64,000 bases of DNA from Blastomussa wellsi (GCA_947652115.1 OX393566.1:15795315-15859314), one strand, 5' to 3'. Shown: positions 13,055-24,100, counted from the first letter of the stretch. Made by a program: numbers and translations. The notes: generated by a model not told the origin, from the letters alone.

Positions 13055-13224
13055 AGGGATCAAACAACCTGACGTCACGAGTCCAATTTCTCGCCCCAGT
13101 CTCCGGGAACAATTTTGAATGCAAATTGAGCGTGTTTCGAGCGCTAAAAATCGGCCAAAAAATTTGTTTCATTCATTTTAAACTCTCAAACCGTTTATTA
13201 TACGTATTTCGTGTCATATACACT
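13055..13224 (-). repeat. Kolobok right terminal inverted repeat
   Basis: Ends CGTGTCATATACACT followed by TTAA (13225-13228). Pairs with the left end as described there. Confidence 0.8.
13070..13077. promoter_or_regulatory. CRE palindrome TGACGTCA upstream of P2X7-ballast-like gene
   Basis: Mirror copy of the site at the other end of the Kolobok element, about 100 bases upstream of the minus-strand ATG at 12970. Confidence 0.5.
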
Positions 13225-13348
13225 TTAACTCTCTCTTACTTGCCTTGTCCTTGCGGAGGGGGCGTCTTGACCTAACACTTGAGGTGTTCTACAGCTCGAT
13301 GGCAGACAGAGGGTCCAAGTTTTGTATATCAGTACTCCAACTAAAAAG

Positions 13349-13690
13349 CTAGTGTTCCTCTTCTACTGCACCCTCCAGTCTTCTCACAAGGATGTCCTTG
13401 TTAGCTGAAGTGCAAAGGTTCCTCAAATGAAGTTCATTTCTGAGTTCATTTACTTTCATGTCTTGTGGCGCCTTGTTTAGAGCTCTTTTCTGTTGGAATG
13501 TGTGAGAGGTTATGTGTGATTCCAGAGTCGCTTTATCTGGAAAGTGACTGCCACAAGTAGCTGGCTTAAGAATACCAAGGACATTCAAGTTGATTTCTTT
13601 GTTTTGTGCACAAAGAACAACTTTCATACTATCCAGGCAATTTGCACAACAGTCAATGTTGTCTTCCTTCTTTCGGCCACAGTTTCAATA
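13349..13690 (-). pseudogene. SAP-domain fragment with cysteine motifs
   Basis: The minus-strand frame 13349-13627 has a histidine/cysteine pair resembling one C2H2 finger (CGSHFPDKATLESHITSH). It ends with a recognisable SAP helix-turn-helix (MKVNELRNELHLRNL ... DILVRRLEGAV). Upstream the same frame continues into CxxC residues (CCANCLD) but hits a stop. SAP domains bind AT-rich DNA. Probably the terminal exon of a TE-related or decayed gene; no upstream exons were placed. Confidence 0.45.
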
Positions 13691-13699
13691 ACACTCAAG

Positions 13700-14288
13700 A
13701 TTAAAGTGGGGTGTAACACAGGATTTAAAATGTGAGCTGAAAGGGCTGGGCATGGGATGGTGTTCTGGAAGGTAGAAACTATGCATGCAGTTGGCTCTTA
13801 TAACTTGAAACCATTTCCCCATTTCATCTGCTTTGAGCTAGATCTGACTTCACCCCTTAATGCTTTGCTTCCTTAGCTTGTAGGGATATAATTCCATACC
13901 CTGTAACATACTTGTCGAAAAGTATTAATGTATGATAGGGAATTGTGAATACAACAGTCCATGTAGTCACATTGACATAATTAGGAAAAAACAGACAAAA
14001 CAAATTGAAGTAGAGCTGACAGTATTCCTTCAGCTCTAGCAATTCAGCTTTGTTTGTTGACATGTTAAATAATGTGAAGATAACGTGTAGTAAAGCACAT
14101 TATTATATGGACAGGAGTGTTTTACTGAAAACTAAAACACTTGTAGAATCCATAAACCACTACATCCGGGACCCGAGTGACGTATTTTCCGTATGTCACT
14201 CTCGCGAGTGACATATCGGCAATGACGTCACAACTCCCGCCTTTTTTGTTGAATGAACTTATATTAGCTTGCTGTTCAGAATAAAATA
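13700..14288. other. No gene recognised
   Basis: AT-rich spacer. The last 100 bases, directly before an ATGGCGGCTGC start at 14289, may contain the Crypton promoter. Confidence 0.35.
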
Positions 14289-14901
14289 ATGGCGGCTGCA
14301 AGATTTGTTGTGGTAAGCGACGACGATGTAAATGCATTTTCCAAACAACAAGAGAACGAGAATACTAAGAAGAAAACGCTCTATGATCTAAAGATTTTCA
14401 GAGAATTTCTCGAAACTTTCGACGAGAAAAGAGAAATAGAGAATATTACGCCTGTGGAACTACAAGCAATCATCAAAAAGTTTGTGCTTGCTGTTCGAAA
14501 AAAAAAACGGCGATGAGTATGAGCCCTCATCTATCAGAGCTTTTCTGCAAAGTATCGACCGCTATCTTCGAAAAAATAACTATGGATTCTCAGTTCTTAA
14601 CGACAAGGAATTCCACGAAGTACAAGATATTTTAAAGAAGAAACAAAAGCAGTTAAAATCTATCGGAAAAGGAAACCGACCAAATGCAGCGGATCCGCTC
14701 TCAGATGAAGATATCGCAACGTTTTACAACTGCGGAGTCGTAGGAATTGACTCTCCTAGAGCTCTGCTTAACGCTCTATGGTTGAACAACTGTATTTACT
14801 TCGGGATGAGGCCTGGTAAAGAACAGAGAGATCTTTGTTGGGGTGATTTGCAGTTGAAGACTGATTCAGAGGGAAACCGCGTATGTTTATTGTCCATATA
14901 A
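14289..14901 (+). pseudogene. Crypton-type tyrosine recombinase, N-terminal part, frameshifted
   Basis: Two overlapping frames form one protein. MAAARFVVVSDDDVNAFSKQ ... ELQAIIKKFVLAVRKK continues after a frame change at a run of ten A's (14,498-14,507) into NGDEYEPSSIRAFLQSIDRYLRKNN ... LNALWLNNCIYFGMRPGKE ... CWGDLQL. One A fewer would join them. The YEPSSIRAF..SIDRYL and FGMRPG..E motifs are those of the DUF3504/Crypton recombinase core; the first catalytic Arg is likely in GMRPGKE. The C-terminal half with the remaining catalytic residues is not found; a foldback repeat starts 10 bases further. Dead copy or one with an unlocated downstream exon. Confidence 0.7.
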
Positions 14902-14911
14902 TAAAAAGAAA

Positions 14912-15048
14912 ATTACACGGTGGCTTAAAGATATGAATTTTATTTTTTCGTGTTAAAAACAATATTTTACTCACTCGCTGCGCTCGTTCGTAAAATATTG
15001 TTTTTACCACTCGAAAATAAAATTCATATCTTTGCGCCGCAGTGTAAT
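14912..15048. repeat. Palindromic MITE
   Basis: The left arm ATTACACGGTGGCTTAAAG... and right arm ...CTTTGCGCCGCAGTGTAAT are inverted copies, with AAAACAATATTTTAC / GTAAAATATTGTTTTT closer in. It interrupts or directly follows the Crypton frame. Confidence 0.85.
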
Positions 15049-15952
15049 ATCCTCTATATCCTGCCAAAGTTCTCACGTGTTGAGCTGGTGACTCATCATC
15101 ACACTCGGAGCCATCATAAGCGAAAGCCATACCAAGCTAAGGAGACAGCTTGATCTCCAATTACCGAATTAACCCGTGTATTAGTCGACCTCGTGTATAA
15201 GTCGACCCCCTAACTTTGGGGCCAAAAACTAAGTTTTCTTCATTTTATTGGAAAACTTAAATATATTGTATTACTTACAATTATTGTTCAGGTAAGTACT
15301 ATGGATAATATGAAACAATCACAGCAAGTTTCAATGTGAAGTTTTAATATTCTTGCATGTCCGCAATCGTTTTAACAACACATGTACATGTGGGCATTTT
15401 GTCCATATTGTTTGAAACAGGCTTACAAAATCAAACATACTAATTGCAGACAAACCTTTCTAACTGTGGAAGTTGAAAAAGCAGCTTTAGCAGGCAAGCA
15501 AAACACCAAAGGAGGTCTTAAATCTTTGAGAACACTCCAATTGTCGCTCACCTGAAGGACAAGCCTTTTAAAGACCTTTTGGTCAGAGCTAAAAGTCCTT
15601 CGCACATTTAACAACCGAACTTTGGAGTTATAAACGGTAAGGGTCAAGTGACAGCAACACAAAAACTTTGACTTAAACCTTACACTACCACCGTTTGAAC
15701 TATACTCCACCATCCAAGCTTTATTGCACCTTTAAAGTTCAGACCTAGCTACTATCTTGTTGTTACAGAGTTTACTGAAACATTTTTCAAAACTTGGACA
15801 ATTGCAAAACAAACCTGTTCAAACTGACGCGAAGCTCTTTCTTGGATCCAAATTTGCATACGATACGTTGAACACGCTCTTATCATGCGTAACGGATCCA
15901 AATTTCCTAGCTTCCAATTGGTCAGTTTCAACACAACCAGTCTAACTCAGTG

Positions 15953-15960
15953 TATAAAAG
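15953..15960 (+). promoter_or_regulatory. TATA box TATAAAAG, unit 1
   Basis: TATAAAAGCAGCTCG ... CTCACAGCC forms a core-promoter-like block; identical copies are in units 2-4. Start site not determined. Confidence 0.45.
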
Positions 15961-16524
15961 CAGCTCGTTCGCGAACTCGGCAGCAAACCCGCTCACAGCC
16001 ACTTGAGCACAGTGAAAAAGCAACTGACGAAGGAAGCCATTTTAGTTTCCGAAACCGGTATTGCATCACAAAATTACTGAGAATAACAGACTCGGTCAAA
16101 TATATTCTCCAATTGTCGCTCACCTGAAGGACAAGCCTTTTAAAGACCTTTTGGTCAGAGCTAAAAGTCCTTCGCACATTTAACAACCAAACTTTGGAGT
16201 TATAAACGGTAAGGGTCAAGTGACAGCAACACAAAAACTTTGACTTAAACCTTACACTACCACCGTTTGAACTATACTCCACCATCCAAGCTTTATTGAA
16301 CCTTTAAAGTTCAGACCTAGCTACTATCTTGTTGTTACAGAGTTTACTGAAACATTTTTCAAAACTTGGACAATTGCAAAACAAACCTGTTCAAACTGAC
16401 GCGAAGCTCTTTCTTGGATCCAAATTTGCATACGATACGTTGAACACGCTCTTATCATGCGTAACGGATCCAAATTTCCTAGCTTCCAATTGGTCAGTTT
16501 CAACACAACCAGTCTAACTCAGTG

Positions 16525-16532
16525 TATAAAAG
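16525..16532 (+). promoter_or_regulatory. TATA box TATAAAAG, unit 2
   Basis: Same block as in unit 1, 572 bases downstream. Confidence 0.45.
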
Positions 16533-17049
16533 CAGCTCGTTCGCGAACTCGGCAGCAAACCCGCTCACAGCCACTTGAGCACAGTGAAAAAGCAACTGAC
16601 GAAGGAAGCCATTTTAGTTTCCGAAACCGGTATTGCATCACAAAATTACTGAGAATAACAGACTCAGTCAAATATATTCTCCAATTGTCGCTCACCTGAA
16701 GGACAAGCCTTTTAAAGACCTTTTGGTCAGAGCTAAAAGTCCTTCGCACATTTAACAACCGAACTTTGGAGTTATAAACGGTAAGGGTCAAGTGACAGCA
16801 ACACAAAAACAAAAGCTTTATTGAACCTTTAAAGTTCAGACCTAGCTACTATCTTGTTGTTACAGAGTTTACTGAAACATTTTTCAGTACTTTGACAATT
16901 GCAAAACAAACCTGTTCAAACTGACGCGAAGCTCTTTCTTAGATCCAAATTTGCATACGATACGTTGAACACGCTCTTATCATGCGTAACGGATCCAAAT
17001 TTCCTAGCTTCCAATTGGTCAGTTTCAACACAACCAGTCTAACTCAATG

Positions 17050-17057
17050 TATAAAAG
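17050..17057 (+). promoter_or_regulatory. TATA box TATAAAAG, unit 3
   Basis: Same block, 525 bases after unit 2. Confidence 0.45.
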
Positions 17058-17621
17058 CAGCTCGTTCGCGAACTCGGCAGCAAACCCGCTCACAGCCACT
17101 TGAGCACAGTGAAAAAGCAACTGACGAAGGAAGCCATTTTAGTTTCCGAAACCGGTATTGCATCACAAAATTACTGAGAATAACAGACTCGGTCAAATAT
17201 ATTCTCCAATTGTCGCTCACATGAAGGACAAGCCTTTTAAAGACCTTTTGGTCAGAGCTAAAAGTCCTTCGCGCATTTAACAACCGAACTTTGGAGTTAT
17301 AAACGGTAAGGGTCAAGTGACAGCAACACAAAAACTTTGACTTAAACCTTACACTACCACCGTTTGAACTATACTCCACCACCCAAGCTTTATTGAACCT
17401 TTAAAGTTCAGACCTAGCTACTATCTTGTTGTTACAGAGTTTACTGAAACATTTTTCAGTACTTTGACAATTGCAAAACAAACCTGTTCAAACTGACGCG
17501 AAGCTCTTTCTTAGATCCAAATTTGCATACGATACGTTGAACACGCTCTTATCATGCGTAACGGATCCAAATTTCCTAGCTTCCAATTGGTCAGTTTCAA
17601 CACAACCAGTCTAACTCAATG

Positions 17622-17629
17622 TATAAAAG
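17622..17629 (+). promoter_or_regulatory. TATA box TATAAAAG, unit 4
   Basis: Same block, 572 bases after unit 3. Confidence 0.45.
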
Positions 17630-18365
17630 CAGCTCGTTCGCGAACTCGGCAGCAAACCCGCTCACAGCCACTTGAGCACAGTGAAAAAGCAACTGACGAA
17701 GGAAGCCATTTTAGTTTCCGAAACCGGTATTGCATCACAAAATTACTGAGAATAACAGACTCGGTCAAATATATTCTCCAATTGTCGCTCACATGAAGGA
17801 CAAGCCTTTTAAAGACCTTCTGGTCAGAGCTAAAAGTCCTTCGCACATTTAACAACCGAACTTTGGAGTTATAAACGGTAAGGGTCAAGTGACAGCAACA
17901 CAAAAACTTGGTAACCAAGCTACAAAATCGGTCGAGTATTGGTAACTGATGACTGCACGTGCTTACATCATGCCAGGTTACCAAGCAGGGAGTTCGAAGC
18001 GAGAAAGATGTTTTTCCTCAGCAGATTTACGGCTTTATTTTGCAGGAAATGTCAGTTGTTTATTCTGAAATTGTGCCAGGGAGTATCTTCAACCCTCAAG
18101 TCTACATAAAGCAGATAAATTTTGAATCATTTCAACTTGAACTGCTAATTTAGATGCAGACCGCTAAGCGAAGGACTTTACGTTTTGTGTCATTGTTTTG
18201 TAAGATGTTTTACGTAAGATTATAGACACAATTGTTATGCTAATTGTGCCAAATTTATTTTACTGGTGCTTGGGTTTTAGTTTTTGACCCATGTATAAGT
18301 CGAGGGCGATTTTTTGGACTGATTTTTAGGTCGTGAAAGGTCGACTTATACGGGTAAATACGGTA

Positions 18366-18680
18366 GTTGCGTTGGAAGCTGATTATACCTTCTGTTTTCA
18401 TTGGCATAATGTTCCCTTTTTGAAGGTACAAAATAAGCCAGACCACAGCCAGTGGTAGGTTTTCCAGCTTCTGGTGTTTTCAAGTAAACATTTGGTCTCA
18501 TAGAAGGCCCAATTTTGGATCTTTTGGTCACTCGCCTCCTCCGCCATTTTAAATATGTTTCTTGTGATCAGGATTGAACTACCTTGTGAGGTTGTTTCAA
18601 TCATGATCAGCGCACCAGCTGATGTGAAACATGTTTCATTCGTGATCAGACTTATCATGTTTTGGCGTAGTGTAAACACA
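18366..18680 (-). other. Coding-like fragment, unidentified
   Basis: Minus strand from an ATGGCGGAGGAGG near 18,555 is open in two frames for about 60 codons. One frame (TKRSKIGPSMRPNVYLKTPEAGKP) has a protein-like composition. No family recognised. Could be a first exon. Confidence 0.25.
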
Positions 18681-19000
18681 GTATGAGTGCTTTAATTTAT
18701 GCATTAATCATTTGACCTCTTCATCGAACGTAAACTCATGATTAACATTGAAACGGAAAATACTTCAAAGTCTTACCCACAATTTTAGAACTTTAATACA
18801 ATGAACATCCTTTCTGCTAACTTTGAAATATGACTGATCTTTTTCTGGCATTTGATGACAGGAATTTCTTCATTCAACACAGTTTTTCCATAGATTTTTG
18901 TGTGACAACAAGAACGTTGGAACGTTTGTAGCTCAGTAACCAGGCATTAGTTAGTAACCAGGCAAGCTCAAATGTGTTTGTTGCTCACAAGCGAAACAAG

Positions 19001-19350
19001 ATGGAGACATTTGAGTTTTACCTGCTATTCGTGGCTGTCATATATATCTACAAAGAGATTTGGGAGCCATTTATCAGAGATAAACTTGTAGCACAAAGGG
19101 AGTTCTGTAATCTGTTCGACAAATTTGCTATTAAAGTGCTGAAGAAACAGTGAGTCATTTACCGCGAACACTCAAGAATAGCGTGGTATTTTCTTGCTTG
19201 TAGAGGATCGTCGTCGATGCTGCAAACAGCTTTGTGGGGAATGGAAATTCTGTGCTGTGTAATGTTTCCTGTTTGAGAAAAACGAAGATGGTTTGTTTTC
19301 AGCGGCGGCAACAAATGTAAGCGCTGTAATGAGCGTACACTTACATCAAC
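19001..19350 (+). pseudogene. Decayed HIRAN-like protein fragment
   Basis: The plus frame from ATG 19001 reads METFEFYLLFVAVIYIYKEI ... REFCNLFDKFAIKVLKK, then a stop. The same frame resumes as YREHSRIAWYFLACRG and MEILC, with further stops. The pattern W..., (N/D)xFDxFAIKV, HxxREISR, FL..GG, GMEIPC is that of a HIRAN-type domain found in many cnidarian repeat-associated proteins. Residues that would be glycine/leucine in the GHLPRE turn are altered. Dead fragment. Confidence 0.45.
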
Positions 19351-19520
19351 AACAGCTCTTTTAGGGGTCACCAAACTTGCAAATGCAAAGACCAGTACTC
19401 TCTTGCAGTTTTGTGTAAGCTTTATTTACATACTTTTCCAATTTTAATGAAATTCACGGCACCTTTTTCAAATGCCGCACCCCTGATTTCGAGCAATGAT
19501 TTTTGGAAAAAAGGTGTGGC

Positions 19521-20186
19521 TTATCTGTGGGTGTTTACGGTAACTTTTCGCTCTACTTGTAGGTTTTCTCTTCCCCTTAGAGCTTGAATCTTCTTGTGGT
19601 GATAGTGACTCTTGGTTTTGGCAGGAAGAACCTTTGGCGGTTTTCTTCTTTTCTCCTGCCAATCAACAAGAACGGCTTTTTCTTCAGCCACTGTGTCAAA
19701 TGACTCTGAATCGGACTCCATTATTTCAAGATGTGCGCAAACATTTTTCAATGAAAATTTGCATGCTTTATTTAGGCCATGGTTTTCTTGCTGTTGGCTG
19801 CTCCGTGAGATTTTCAAAGTCATAGTCAGAAAGTTTGTGAGGCTTCTTTCAGCTATGTTCCGATTTATTGGTGATCTCAGCCTTTTCACACGATTTCTTA
19901 AGGTGGTCAATAAATTCACCACTCTTTCTTTGTGCCCTTCATAAGGCTCTTATTTCTCTGTTAGCTCACCATTTTCATCCACAACTTTCCACAAAACCCA
20001 GGCAGAACCATTTTCTTCTTTAACCTTGTTTTCTGGCACAATGTGAGGCCCCCTTGATGTAGCATCCTCTGGTGGAAATTCTACTGCATAGAAAACCGCC
20101 ACGATTCTAGCTAAAAGACACACAGATACTATTGAAAGATTGGGAAACACTAAGAGCACGCTAACTGTCTTAGGGAAGATTTCCAA
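19521..20186 (-). pseudogene. Unidentified lysine-rich coding remnant
   Basis: Two abutting minus-strand frames read continuously in character. 19950-20186 includes AVFYAVEFPPEDATSRGPHI and ENGSAWVLWKVVDENGELTEK; 19521-19922 is basic and Ser-rich, including NRVKRLRSPINRN and MESDSESFDTVAEEK. A frame change near 19,935 separates them. Family not recognised; composition suggests a nuclear or TE-associated protein. Confidence 0.3.
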
Positions 20187-20392
20187 TGTCCCGCTTTGAA
20201 TTCAACTGACTTCTCACTGGAGAATGGGTAAACTGATACTGGAGGAGTATGGATTGGTTACAGCAGTGAATGTCACGAGATAAATATCACAATGTCCATT
20301 TACATGAGAAACATTGTAATATACCATTAGCGGTACACAAACATTTTTTGAAGCCAAACTGAGATTAAGAAAAAATATTTTGTCCTAACAAT

Positions 20393-20755
20393 GGAAGAGC
20401 TACAAGCTCGGATAGTGGATGCAATTTCTTTTGCTTCACGTGAGATTATGGGTGTCATTGGAGGGGAGGAACAAAAGGACCGTAAGTTTAATGCGTCAGA
20501 TTGATGCAGGGCTGGAGAAGGGGTACAAGGAACGCAAGGTTATTGATGCTATTATTCGTGCCATCAGCCCTAGCCCTTAAGCTGAGGTCCTACTTAGAAA
20601 CTATGAAAGATGTGACTTTGCCAAAATTAAGGAAAATTGTGAGGGCCCACTACAAACAGAAGTCGGGTACTGAACTGTTTCAAGAGCTTACAACCATGTA
20701 TCAGTCACCGAGGGAAAGTCCCCAAGACTTTTTAGTCAGGGCACTTGACTTATGA
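20393..20755 (+). pseudogene. Gag-like capsid fragment of a retroelement
   Basis: ATG at 20393 opens a short acidic start, then a frame change leads to LRSYLETMKDVTLPKLRKIV and QKSGTELFQELTTMYQSPRE, SPQDFLVRALDL. This helical arrangement (…RSYLE…TLPKLRKIVRAHY…ELFQELT…ESPQDFLVRALDL) resembles Gag capsids of metazoan LTR elements. No zinc knuckle or pol follows. Fragment only. Confidence 0.45.
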
Positions 20756-20808
20756 ACACACAAATACAATGAGGGTTCTGCGACAGTTTTGCGCAGCTGG
20801 TTGCGAAG

Positions 20809-20865
20809 TGGTGGTGGGGTGGCAGGGGGTGGAAGGGGGATGGCAGGGGGTGGCAGCGGGTTGGT
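20809..20865 (+). repeat. G-rich minisatellite, possible G-quadruplex
   Basis: Several runs of 4-5 G spaced by short GGCA/TGGAA linkers (GGTGGGGTGGCAGGGGGTGG and on). It satisfies the usual G4 pattern on the plus strand. Confidence 0.55.
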
Positions 20866-21101
20866 AGCTTGTGTGTCCCCAGAATCACAAAACGCAAACA
20901 CAAGTTACGAGAGCGGAAAAAAACAAACAAATTTCAGCTACCAAATTTGCATGTGTGAAAGCAAACAAAAGAGCGTGACACCCAGTCAAGCGAGCGGCCA
21001 CAAATAATATTCCCTGTTGAAGAAATGCATGCACTTCTAATATTGTGTCGCAGAATTAATTTTCCATTTGAAGAAATATCAGCACAAGTATATACGAAAA
21101 C

Positions 21102-24100
21102 ATGGCTGTACCAAACGAATTTCTACAAATGTCTTACGGCGGCGAAGCAAAACATGAGGGAAAGCCGTTTAACTCCAACAACCAAATTTTCGCACAGCAG
21201 CTTTGCATGGTCTCCGAGATTGGCAGGTATGAACAAATACCACTTTTCCAGCAAGCAAAAGGTCGCCCAATTAGAGAAATGGTTGCCAGAAGTATACAAA
21301 AAATGTCTTCGCAACAGCTAGTGGATTTCGACAACGAAACAGTGGTTGTGCAACCTTCCAATATTGTAGCTTTGTTTTTCTCCGGGGCCAAAAACGAAGC
21401 CACAACACCCCTCGCAACACCCGCTGCAAACGACGTTGCAGCAACACCCGCTGCAAACGACATTGCAGCAACACCCGCTGCAAACGACGTTGCAGCAACA
21501 CCCGCTGCAAACGACGAAGAAGAAAAACAGGAAGTTGCAGCAACTACCGCTGCAAATGACGTTGCAGCGACGAACGACGCGACAAGAAAAACCTTCGAAA
21601 GCATGGATCTGCGGTGCGAGAAATCTGTTGCCTACCACCTGCTACTTGAAAACGCCTGGGATAGCAATCTTCTGGCTGACATCGCCAAGGCCGACTATCT
21701 GGCAGGGAACCTCGGTCGCACGAATCTGCGGCCATTGGCTGGTCTTCCGCCTTTCGTCGACGACATCTTCATATTTGGCTATCTTGCCAGAGAGGAGTGC
21801 GTCTACAAGAGAGGAAAAATCTCCTGCACCGAGGGCTACACAACAAACATAGTCCACACAGTGGGGCAAGGGAAAGCGGAAAACAGCGCAATCCGCGCCA
21901 CCATCGAGAGAATCGAGAAAAACACCTGGCACAGGGCAAAAAGAAGCTGGTTTGGTCTACACCCCGAGAAAGAGATCGCCGGCTATTTCGTAGCGAAATG
22001 CGAAGTTTCCGAAGTCCCAATGGAAGAGTTGCACCAGGCGCTGCCGGTTTTCGCAAATCGTCTGGTCGGGGGCTTCGGGTACGATATCTACTCCATCTAC
22101 TACACACAAGACTTTTCGGGCACTTTGGATTGCAAAGCTCTTGTGGACCACCTTGGGTTCGAAACGGCAGAGAGTTTGTCCGCCGCAATGGGAGAAAACA
22201 GCCCCCGACTCCTGGACAACACCGCCAGCATCGGGGAGCACTGCTGCACCTGGCTCGAGACCACAGAAGAAACCACAACCACCCGAAACAAGATCTACAA
22301 CAAAGTTGTTTCGAATTTCGAGGCAGGAGAAATCCGCGAGCCTGTTGGCGGGCACCTGGCAGAATACGCCGACTGCCCCAACCAGCGGCTCCGCCAAACA
22401 TTCTTCCACCCAGATGTGCAAGCCCGAGGTTGTACTCGAATCGAAACCACTCTCTATGGCCTCCCACTCGCTGAACTATCGAACGAGAAAGCTTCCGCCT
22501 GCATCGAGAATGTCTTGGCACGGGTTTCTGTCGACGGTGACGAACAAGCTCTCTTTGTGGTCCAACCGCCCAGCAAGCAGTGGCAAAACCTTGCCGCCAC
22601 CCTCGACAGGTGCCTTGTTCTCGCGGACAAACCACAAGGCCACATCTTCGTCAGGTGGGGCGGCCACACAACAACAGGCCGGTTCTTTGGAGTCCACGTG
22701 CGCCCCACCCCAGCGAACGTCGAGGACCCAACAAAGTGGGAAAAAGCAGTGCAGTGGGTGGCAGGGGACTTCGGCTTCCAGTCTTGCCCGATTTTCCAGG
22801 TCGACATTCTGGCTGCCAATGACGAAGGGGTGGAGCTCGGACCGCTCCGCTGCTACACCAAAGACGCAAATGCCCACACCATCCTCGCAGCGAGCAAAAA
22901 ACCAATGCAGCTCCACCCGAACGGAGGCAACCTGCCAACACTTCTGCCGCCAACAGACAAGATCGTGTGGGAATGGCGGACCAAAAAATGCCACGCCATC
23001 GGAAACGATTCTTCGAAATACAAGCTCCAGGAAGTGCCAGAAATCGCCCAACAGCGGCAAATATCTGCGCTTTCCACAAGAAACCGAGAGAAAGTTCTCG
23101 AGGAGCTTCGGTACGCCCGCACAGCCGGAGTGGAAACAAGCCCACTGGGAAAGAGAAGAAACTCGGCGCAAGAAAGAGGAAGAAAACACAAAGATTCGCC
23201 AGGCCCTTCGCGTCTATGCCGAGACAAAGAAAAAACTAGAAACAAAAAGCTGGGAGACCCTCGAAAAAATCTTCGACGCTCTTGCGAAGGGCACAAAAAA
23301 GTCTCGGAGCTGGCCGCAAACAAGATATGGCAAGTTCTTGGTTTTCGCGCGAAAGAAGAGCAATATCGGGTTGTCTTGCAGGAACCAAATTCTTCGGGGT
23401 GTGTTTCTGTTTGGGCGACAAAAGGTCTGCGAAAAATCCTCCACGAATGTGCGGCCTTCTTCCGCAAGGAGGAAGACAATTTTGGTCGGAAACTTTTCTG
23501 GCTTGTAGCTTTCAACGGTGTGGACAAGCTTGGAGGGTTGGTGTTGCAAATCGAACCCCCGAAAACCTTCCAATCCAACGAGGGCAAAAAAATCGTGTGG
23601 AACCCAATACAAGTTCTCGAAGCCCCGGACCCGGGTGGACTCCCAATCTTGCGGGCTCTTGGGGCGAAATGCGAAGAATACGACAAACTTTGCGCAGATC
23701 TCGCCAAAACCAATTTTACCGAAGTTTCTGCGCCAGCAAACAAAGACACGAAAAAAACAACAGACTTGCTGGCAGGAGAGTACATAGCCAAACGTTTCGC
23801 AGCGACAATCAAACTCTCCGCGGACCATTCTCTTCCTGCTCCCGCTCGGCGAAGACGGGCAGCCAACAACAGACGACGAAAGAGAAAAAAAAAAGAGATC
23901 GAGGCAGTGGGAGGCCTCCATGCGCTACAAAAAAGAAAAACCCCATTGCTTTGCCGGCTTGGGGAGGAGAAAACGACACCGAGCAAGAAAAAAAGCCGCC
24001 GTGTTGGCGTAGACAAACTATTGCAACAACCAATCCACCTTTGGTGCAGAAAACAAAACTCCCCCGGCAAGCAACAACAAAAAGCTCTCCCAGTCCCCAG

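Larger units (their letters stand above)
5797..13224. mobile_element. Kolobok DNA transposon, apparently complete
   Basis: Both ends read AGTGTATATGACACGAAAT inward and are flanked by TTAA (5793-5796 and 13225-13228), the target site expected for Kolobok. The terminal repeats continue inward over about 200 bases with indels: AATAAACGGTTTGAGAGTTT and a later GTGACGTCAGGTTGTTTGA block occur at both ends. Inside are two convergent spliced genes: a THAP-type transposase (plus) and a P2X7-ballast-like protein (minus). Both models are uninterrupted, so the copy may be young. Confidence 0.9.
15535..17908. repeat. Tandem array of ~572-bp units, 4.2 copies
   Basis: Units begin CTCCAATTGTCGCTCAC at 15535, 16107, 16679, 17204 and 17776 (spacings 572, 572, 525, 572), followed by a 133-bp partial. 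The 525-bp unit lacks ~47 bases after ACACAAAAAC. Copies differ at only a few percent of positions. Reading frames of 60-120 codons recur on both strands in every unit, but none has recognisable protein features, and start/stop positions are simply those of the repeat. Confidence 0.9.
15162..18365. mobile_element. Non-autonomous DNA element with ACCCGTATAAGTCGACC ends
   Basis: The left end TACCGAATTAACCCGTGTATTAGTCGACC matches the reverse complement of the right end (TACCGTATTTACCCGTATAAGTCGACC). Subterminal GTATAAGTCGA and CAAAAACTAA blocks also match between ends. The inside holds no transposase, only a ~2.4-kb tandem array. Superfamily unknown; a TSD could not be defined. Confidence 0.65.

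Noticed and set aside
16018..16055. Hammerhead-ribozyme-like core CTGACGA...GAAAC in each 572-bp unit
   Set aside because: The bases next to the core (A after CTGACGA, C before GAAAC) do not pair and stems I and III were not convincing; the resemblance is probably chance.
15423..17984. Recurring 60-120-codon frames on both strands of the tandem array as genes
   Set aside because: Identical by repetition, no domain, overlapping on opposite strands.
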